From positions 62,001-126,000 of the forward strand of contig JAXMBK010000005.1 in the NCBI GenBank assembly GCA_046349935.1: DNA of 64,000 nucleotides, written 5' to 3'. Shown here in pieces: positions 60,648-64,000 of the stretch. The notes under the pieces are model-generated. The model was not told where the DNA came from. It was given only the letters and a program-made list of their open reading frames with translations, and did not search any database. The position numbers and the translations under genes were made by a program. Position 1 is the first letter of the stretch, and each line of letters opens with the position of its first letter. The DNA is from CAIXSC01 sp046349935 (GTDB lineage: Bacteria; Planctomycetota; Planctomycetia; Pirellulales; Pirellulaceae).

Positions 60648-61241
60648 CTAGCTGCCCTGCCGCGCCACCAAGCCAGCTTCTTGTCCGCGCCGCAGTTTGG
60701 CGCGAGCGCGGCTGAGCGTCGGGCCGACGCTGTTTTCGGGCATGCCCATTTTGGCGCTGATCTCGTGGTAGGTCTTCCCTTCGAGATGGTACATGCGCAC
60801 TACATCCGCCTCGGAACCTTCGAGTCGGCCGAGTAATCGGACGACCTCGTCGCGGTTCGTCATACGCTCTTCGGGCCCCACCGCTCGATCGAGAGCTCGA
60901 GCCGGATCATCCAGGAAATCGGTCAAACTGGCGGTCACCTTGCGCTTGAGGAGCTCGCGGACCACCACGCGTCGAGCGATGACGGTGAGGTACGACGACA
61001 AGCAAGCTTCGCCGCGAAACCGTCGCAACACCGCAAAGTCCTCGTTGACGATCGTCAGAAAGACTTCGGAGATCACATCTTCCGTGTCCGCGGCCGTCAA
61101 GCGAATCGAGCGGGCGTGGCAGGTGTGGTTGATGACATGCACCACCAAACCCAGAAAACGATCGACGAATTCCCGCCAAGCACGCGGTTCACGCGCCAAG
61201 CAGCGATCCAGCAGCACGCGGTCGATGTCAGAAAGCGGCAC
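60648..61241 (-). CDS. ECF-type sigma-70 factor
   Basis: 197 residues, GTG 61241 with CAGGGA upstream. Region 2 about 20-100 (DTEDVISEVFLTIVNEDF, FRGEACLSSYLTVIARRVVV), region 4 about 135-190 with HTH (GKTYHEISAKMGMPENSVGP, TLSRARAKLRRG). No anti-sigma gene lies next to it on either side. May direct genes for exported proteins; target unknown. Confidence 0.93.
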   Translation of the reverse strand: MPLSDIDRVLLDRCLAREPRAWREFVDRFLGLVVHVINHTCHARSIRLTAADTEDVISEVFLTIVNEDFAVLRRFRGEACLSSYLTVIARRVVVRELLKRKVTASLTDFLDDPARALDRAVGPEERMTNRDEVVRLLGRLEGSEADVVRMYHLEGKTYHEISAKMGMPENSVGPTLSRARAKLRRGQEAGLVARQGS

Positions 61242-61598
61242 GATGTAATCCCTGAAAATACAAGGACTTGGAACCCAAGCGGCCGGATTCCCGAAGGATT
61301 CCCGCCTCTTGTACTAAACACTCCAATCCTCCGTATGTTTCGATTCTAGGGAGGTGTTCCAAACGGGGCAAGATTAATGAATCGACCAGAAAGGCCGTAG
61401 AGATGGGGGGCTCGGTCGGAACAGGACGGTGATCGGCAGGATTTGGAGACTTGCTGGCACCCAGATGCCACGAGGGAAGCGACGCCCCGCTGCTTGTCTC
61501 ACGTCCGATTCACCGCCCTGTTCCGCGCCGATGGTGTCACCCATTCGAGTTCGCGACTCGACCGAGATGCGAGCCGCGTTCCTCTTCGCTGTGTGGCA

Positions 61599-61621
61599 GC
61601 CAAGACTTCCTGTCTTAGCTC
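61599..61621. repeat. second palindromic element, AGCCAAGACTTCCTGTCTTAG type
   Basis: AGCCAAGAC-TTCCT-GTCTTAGCT: inverted arms with one mismatched pair. Similar in style (core with TTCC, T/C-rich) to the REP-like elements but a different sequence; single copy in this window. Confidence 0.55.
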
Positions 61622-61820
61622 CACACCCTATTTATCGTACTTTTCGGCGGCGCCGTTTACCTATTCTTTCGATTCTTCGCAGAGCTCCTGTTCTGCGTGG
61701 TGTGCTTGACTTCCCAATTGGTTGGTTTGGGGCTGGGAGACGCGACTGGTTGGAGTGAGGCCGCGGCGAGGTGTTTTTCGGGCACAAACGGCGCATTCGG
61801 CGCAAGCCGTGTTGCGGAGT

Positions 61821-61858
61821 GGCAAAAAAGAGACGCCCCGGACGGGGCGGGCTTTGCC
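61821..61858 (-). other. stem-loop with inner CGCCCCG/CGGGGCG arms
   Basis: GGCAAA...CGCCCCG-GA-CGGGGCG...TTTGCC. On the minus strand the inner stem is followed by TCTC and TTTTTT, like a terminator reading leftward; but no leftward gene ends here. It directly overlaps the -35 of the candidate promoter. Confidence 0.5.
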
Positions 61859-61882
61859 GTGAGAGACAGGGCGAATTATGCT
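61854..61882 (+). promoter_or_regulatory. candidate sigma-70 type promoter
   Basis: TTGCCG and TATGCT with a 17-bp spacer, about 100 bp before the ATG at 61983. Confidence 0.4.
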
Positions 61883-61982
61883 ATTTGGAGAACTTTTGTG
61901 CAGGCAACTTACAGGACGCCGAGGTTGACGCCGCAGCCTCCGTCCTTTGGCGACAATTCGGCCGATGACAAGGAGTAGAAAC

Positions 61983-62795
61983 ATGCGTATTGCTGTGTGG
62001 GCGATTGCCAGCTTGGTCGGCGTCCTCGTGATGGCGGACCACGCGACCGCCGGCCCCTTCCGGCGCGTTTGGGAAAAACGCAAAGCCGAACTGCATTCGG
62101 AACTGTCGGCGGAGCTTTCCGCCCAAGTCGAGGGGGACGTGAATGCGGCGGAACAGCGATTACAGTCGTCCCTGAACTCGCAAGTCCAAGGGGAAGCTGC
62201 CAAGTTGCAAGGGCAGTTCCAGGCGGAGTCGAAGAAGCTGGACGATCAGTTCGCCGCTCAATCCAAGAAGCTCAGCGAACACGTTGATCGCGAACTGGCT
62301 GCTGCGCGGAAGCAAATGGCTGACCAAGTGGCGGCCGAATCGAAGAAGCTGCAGGCGCAAGCGGACGCCGAGATCGCTCGGATGAAGACGGCTGCCGAAC
62401 AGAAGGTGAACGGCGAAGTCGCGCGCCTGAAGATGGACGTCGAAAAGCAGCTGGAGGTGGCCCTCAAGCGGCTTGGCGATCAGTACGGCGTCGACGCCAA
62501 GAAGTTGGCGGAAGTCAATGAAGCGCGGATTAAGGCGGCGACCGACGGGCTGACCACGCAGTGGAAAGCGGAGCTCGCGAAGCTGCCGGAGATCGTCAGC
62601 GGTCAGGTGAAGGAACAGTCGGGCAAGCTGAAGGCGGAGATGGCCGAGTTTGTGAAGACGGAAGTCAAAGCGGCCGTGCCGCCGCCGCCGGCCCCGCCGA
62701 AGGAAGAGAAGAAGGAACCGGCCAAGGAAGAGGCCGCTCCTCCCCCGCCCGCCCCGAAGGCGGAAGAAAAGAAAGAAGAAGCGAAGCCCGAGTAA
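61983..62795 (+). CDS. secreted coiled-coil protein, apolipoprotein-like
   Basis: 270 residues from ATG 61983 (AAGGAG seven bases upstream). Signal peptide to about residue 23 (MADHATAGP). The mature chain is almost one long amphipathic helix rich in Ala, Lys, Glu, Gln with KKL heptads (AAESKKLQAQADAEIARMKT), then a Pro-rich stretch PPPPAPPKEEKKEPAKEEAA and acidic Lys/Glu tail. Such architecture suggests a structural, periplasmic spacer or membrane-surface binding protein. No family recognised. Followed by a strong terminator. Confidence 0.85.
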   Translation: MRIAVWAIASLVGVLVMADHATAGPFRRVWEKRKAELHSELSAELSAQVEGDVNAAEQRLQSSLNSQVQGEAAKLQGQFQAESKKLDDQFAAQSKKLSEHVDRELAAARKQMADQVAAESKKLQAQADAEIARMKTAAEQKVNGEVARLKMDVEKQLEVALKRLGDQYGVDAKKLAEVNEARIKAATDGLTTQWKAELAKLPEIVSGQVKEQSGKLKAEMAEFVKTEVKAAVPPPPAPPKEEKKEPAKEEAAPPPPAPKAEEKKEEAKPE

Positions 62796-62832
62796 CTCGG
62801 TGGCGGGCTTGGTTTGCTGGTCTGCATCGCAT

Positions 62833-62864
62833 GGCCGGTCTTCGGAAGAAGGCCGGCCTTTTTT
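62833..62864 (+). terminator. rho-independent terminator after the coiled-coil gene
   Basis: 11-bp stem GGCCGGTCTTC/GAAGGCCGGCC (one T-G pair), loop GGAA, followed by TTTTTT. Confidence 0.92.
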
Positions 62865-62970
62865 CGTGTTTGTTTTCCACGGCGGGAGCCGCGCTGACGC
62901 AGAGCGTCGCCGTGAGGTACGATGTTGCACGCGCGTGTCGAAGCGGGACGCGCGGCATTCGGAGCGCTCC

Positions 62971-64000
62971 ATGGATATTCCGCAGCTCGTCAAGTATCTG
63001 GACCAACCCGCGGACGCCCGCGGTTGGCTCCGTGGACTCGGGTTCGGCGACGCTCACGCGGCGCATCACAATTTGGTCGACATGGCGGAAGCGGGGGTGA
63101 CGCTCGACCTGCTGGCAGCCATGATCTCGCAGCTCGAACAGTGCCTGCCGCGATTGGCTGATCCCGACATGGTCCTCACGTCGCTGGCTCGTTTTGTGCG
63201 GGCCGCGCGCAGCCCGTTGTCGCTGGGCGCGCTCTTCGAGCGAGATCCCGAGGCGCTGCCGACGCTGCTGCAAGTGTTTTCGACCAGCCAGTACCTGAGC
63301 GACCTGCTGATCCGCGACCCCGAGACGTTCGACTTGGTGCGCATGACCGACGGTCAACCCGTGTCGCGCGAAACCTTGGTGGAAGAGATCTGCGCCGAGG
63401 TGGCGGCGTTGGCGGACGAAGCGGCCGTGATGACGGCGCTGCGCCGCTACAAGCAGCGCGAGACTTTGCGGATCGCCTATGGCGACATCATTCGCCGTCA
63501 CAACATCGACACGGTCACTCGTCAAATCTCGTTCCTCGCCGACGCCCTCTGCGAAGCGGCCGTGCAGGCGGCGTGGCGCAAGCTTTCCGAGCAGCGCGGG
63601 AAGCCGTTGCGTCCCGACGGCAAACCGGCGCGCTTCGTCATGATTGCGCTGGGCAAGTTGGGCGGCTGCGAGCTGAATTACTCGAGCGACATCGATGTGA
63701 TTTTCCTGAGCGACGGACCGGGAGAGACGTCCGGCCCGCGGCGCACGACGAATGACGAGTTCTTCCAGCGGTTGGCTCGGCAAGTCATTCGGCTGCTCAG
63801 CGAACCGACCGACTTGGGAGTCTGTTACCGAGTGGATCTACGGCTGCGGCCGGACGGCAAGCAGGGGGCGACGGTGATCGGCGTCGAATCGGCGCTGCGC
63901 TATTACGACATTTCGGGGCGGACTTGGGAGCGGCAGGCGTTCGTCAAGGCGCGCGCCGCCGCGGGCGACCTCGAGTTGGGGCGGGAGTTCCTGGAGCAGC
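62971..64000 (+). CDS. glnE: bifunctional glutamine synthetase adenylyltransferase/deadenylase (3' part outside window)
   Basis: 343 N-terminal residues of what should be a 950-1000 residue protein; ATG 62971. The adenylyl-removing (AR) nucleotidyltransferase domain is reached: ALGKLGGCELNYSSDIDVIF carries the GxLGGxE and DxD metal motif (about residues 228-245). Preceding helices (LTSLARFVRAARSPLSLGAL, FSTSQYLSDLLIRDPE) are typical of GlnE. It adjusts glutamine synthetase by adding and removing AMP. No RBS of the usual type is obvious (GGAGCGCTCC), which is weak evidence for the start. Confidence 0.93.
   Translation, partial: MDIPQLVKYLDQPADARGWLRGLGFGDAHAAHHNLVDMAEAGVTLDLLAAMISQLEQCLPRLADPDMVLTSLARFVRAARSPLSLGALFERDPEALPTLLQVFSTSQYLSDLLIRDPETFDLVRMTDGQPVSRETLVEEICAEVAALADEAAVMTALRRYKQRETLRIAYGDIIRRHNIDTVTRQISFLADALCEAAVQAAWRKLSEQRGKPLRPDGKPARFVMIALGKLGGCELNYSSDIDVIFLSDGPGETSGPRRTTNDEFFQRLARQVIRLLSEPTDLGVCYRVDLRLRPDGKQGATVIGVESALRYYDISGRTWERQAFVKARAAAGDLELGREFLEQ

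Larger units (their letters stand above)
61242..61982. other. 741-bp non-coding region between divergent genes
   Basis: No gene supported. It holds a second type of palindrome (GTGTGGCAGCCAAGACTTCC, then TGTCTTAGCTCC, at about 61591-61622), a long stem-loop at 61821-61858 and a promoter candidate at 61854-61882 for the coiled-coil gene. The rest shows nothing recognisable. Confidence 0.65.

Noticed and set aside
1..64000. tRNA, rRNA or small RNA genes
   Set aside because: Scanned the intergenic stretches by eye for cloverleaf-type patterns and CCA ends; none convincing. A covariance-model search would be decisive.

Overview
The window is GC-rich bacterial chromosome from a member of the Planctomycetota, most likely Pirellulales-like. 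The evidence is the family content: a DUF1501 protein with a twin-arginine leader, two DUF1559 prepilin-like proteins, two ASPIC/UnbV FG-GAP proteins, a zinc-ribbon Ser/Thr kinase, a planctomycete-type IS200/RAYT-like transposase remnant, a TPR-CHAT protein and many secreted beta-propeller proteins. No rRNA, tRNA, CRISPR array, prophage or intact insertion sequence was recognised.

Layout. 1-3.1 kb: truncated DUF1501 gene, a HIT hydrolase, two small proteins of unknown function and a cluster of palindromic repeats. 3.1-15.5 kb: one long leftward operon, RDD - SpoIIM-like - membrane protein - DUF4129 - DUF4350 - zinc-ribbon MoxR ATPase - DUF58 - TPR/ASPIC protein - PLP enzyme, with stop/start overlaps at most junctions. 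15.6-20.9 kb: an SDR dehydrogenase, the two-subunit 2-oxoacid:ferredoxin oxidoreductase korAB and a membrane-anchored papain-like protein. 21.1-25.0 kb: a tightly coupled rightward cassette (unknown protein, double class II aldolase, ThDP decarboxylase). 25.2-33.6 kb: secreted thioredoxin, Ser/Thr kinase, the NfeD-FloA membrane-microdomain module, a beta-hydroxyacid dehydrogenase and an unknown protein. 33.6-36.6 kb: TPR-CHAT protein. 37.4-43.6 kb: a rightward accessory block with a DUF1559 protein, a lipoprotein, an ASPIC/UnbV lipoprotein, a second N-terminally truncated DUF1559, a TPR protein and an FHA-LuxR regulator. 43.6-46.4 kb: DUF2760, Hsp70-like and hisI. 46.6-47.7 kb: transposase remnant. 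47.9-54.1 kb: leftward rpmB-gatC-gatA-gatB-SAM hydrolase-SAM-hydrolase C-domain-bioA. 54.4-61.2 kb: thioredoxin-like protein without active-site cysteines, an IMPase-family phosphatase, sugar dehydrogenase, FKBP isomerase, a PQQ-like propeller protein and an ECF sigma factor. 62.0-64.0 kb: a secreted coiled-coil protein and the 5' part of glnE.

The most noteworthy points are: (i) a dispersed palindrome (core ACAGGCTGGAAGCCTGT) in five copies, three of which supply the TAG stop codon of the adjacent gene, in the same window as a decayed RAYT-like transposase; (ii) a free-standing SAM-hydrolase C-terminal domain between a full SAM hydrolase and the SAM-consuming bioA; (iii) a tandem class II aldolase whose second domain has lost the metal ligands; (iv) TPR and ASPIC/UnbV domains fused in one locus and split in another; (v) a DUF1559 duplicate lacking the prepilin region. 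All functional assignments are read from motifs by eye; no database search was run.
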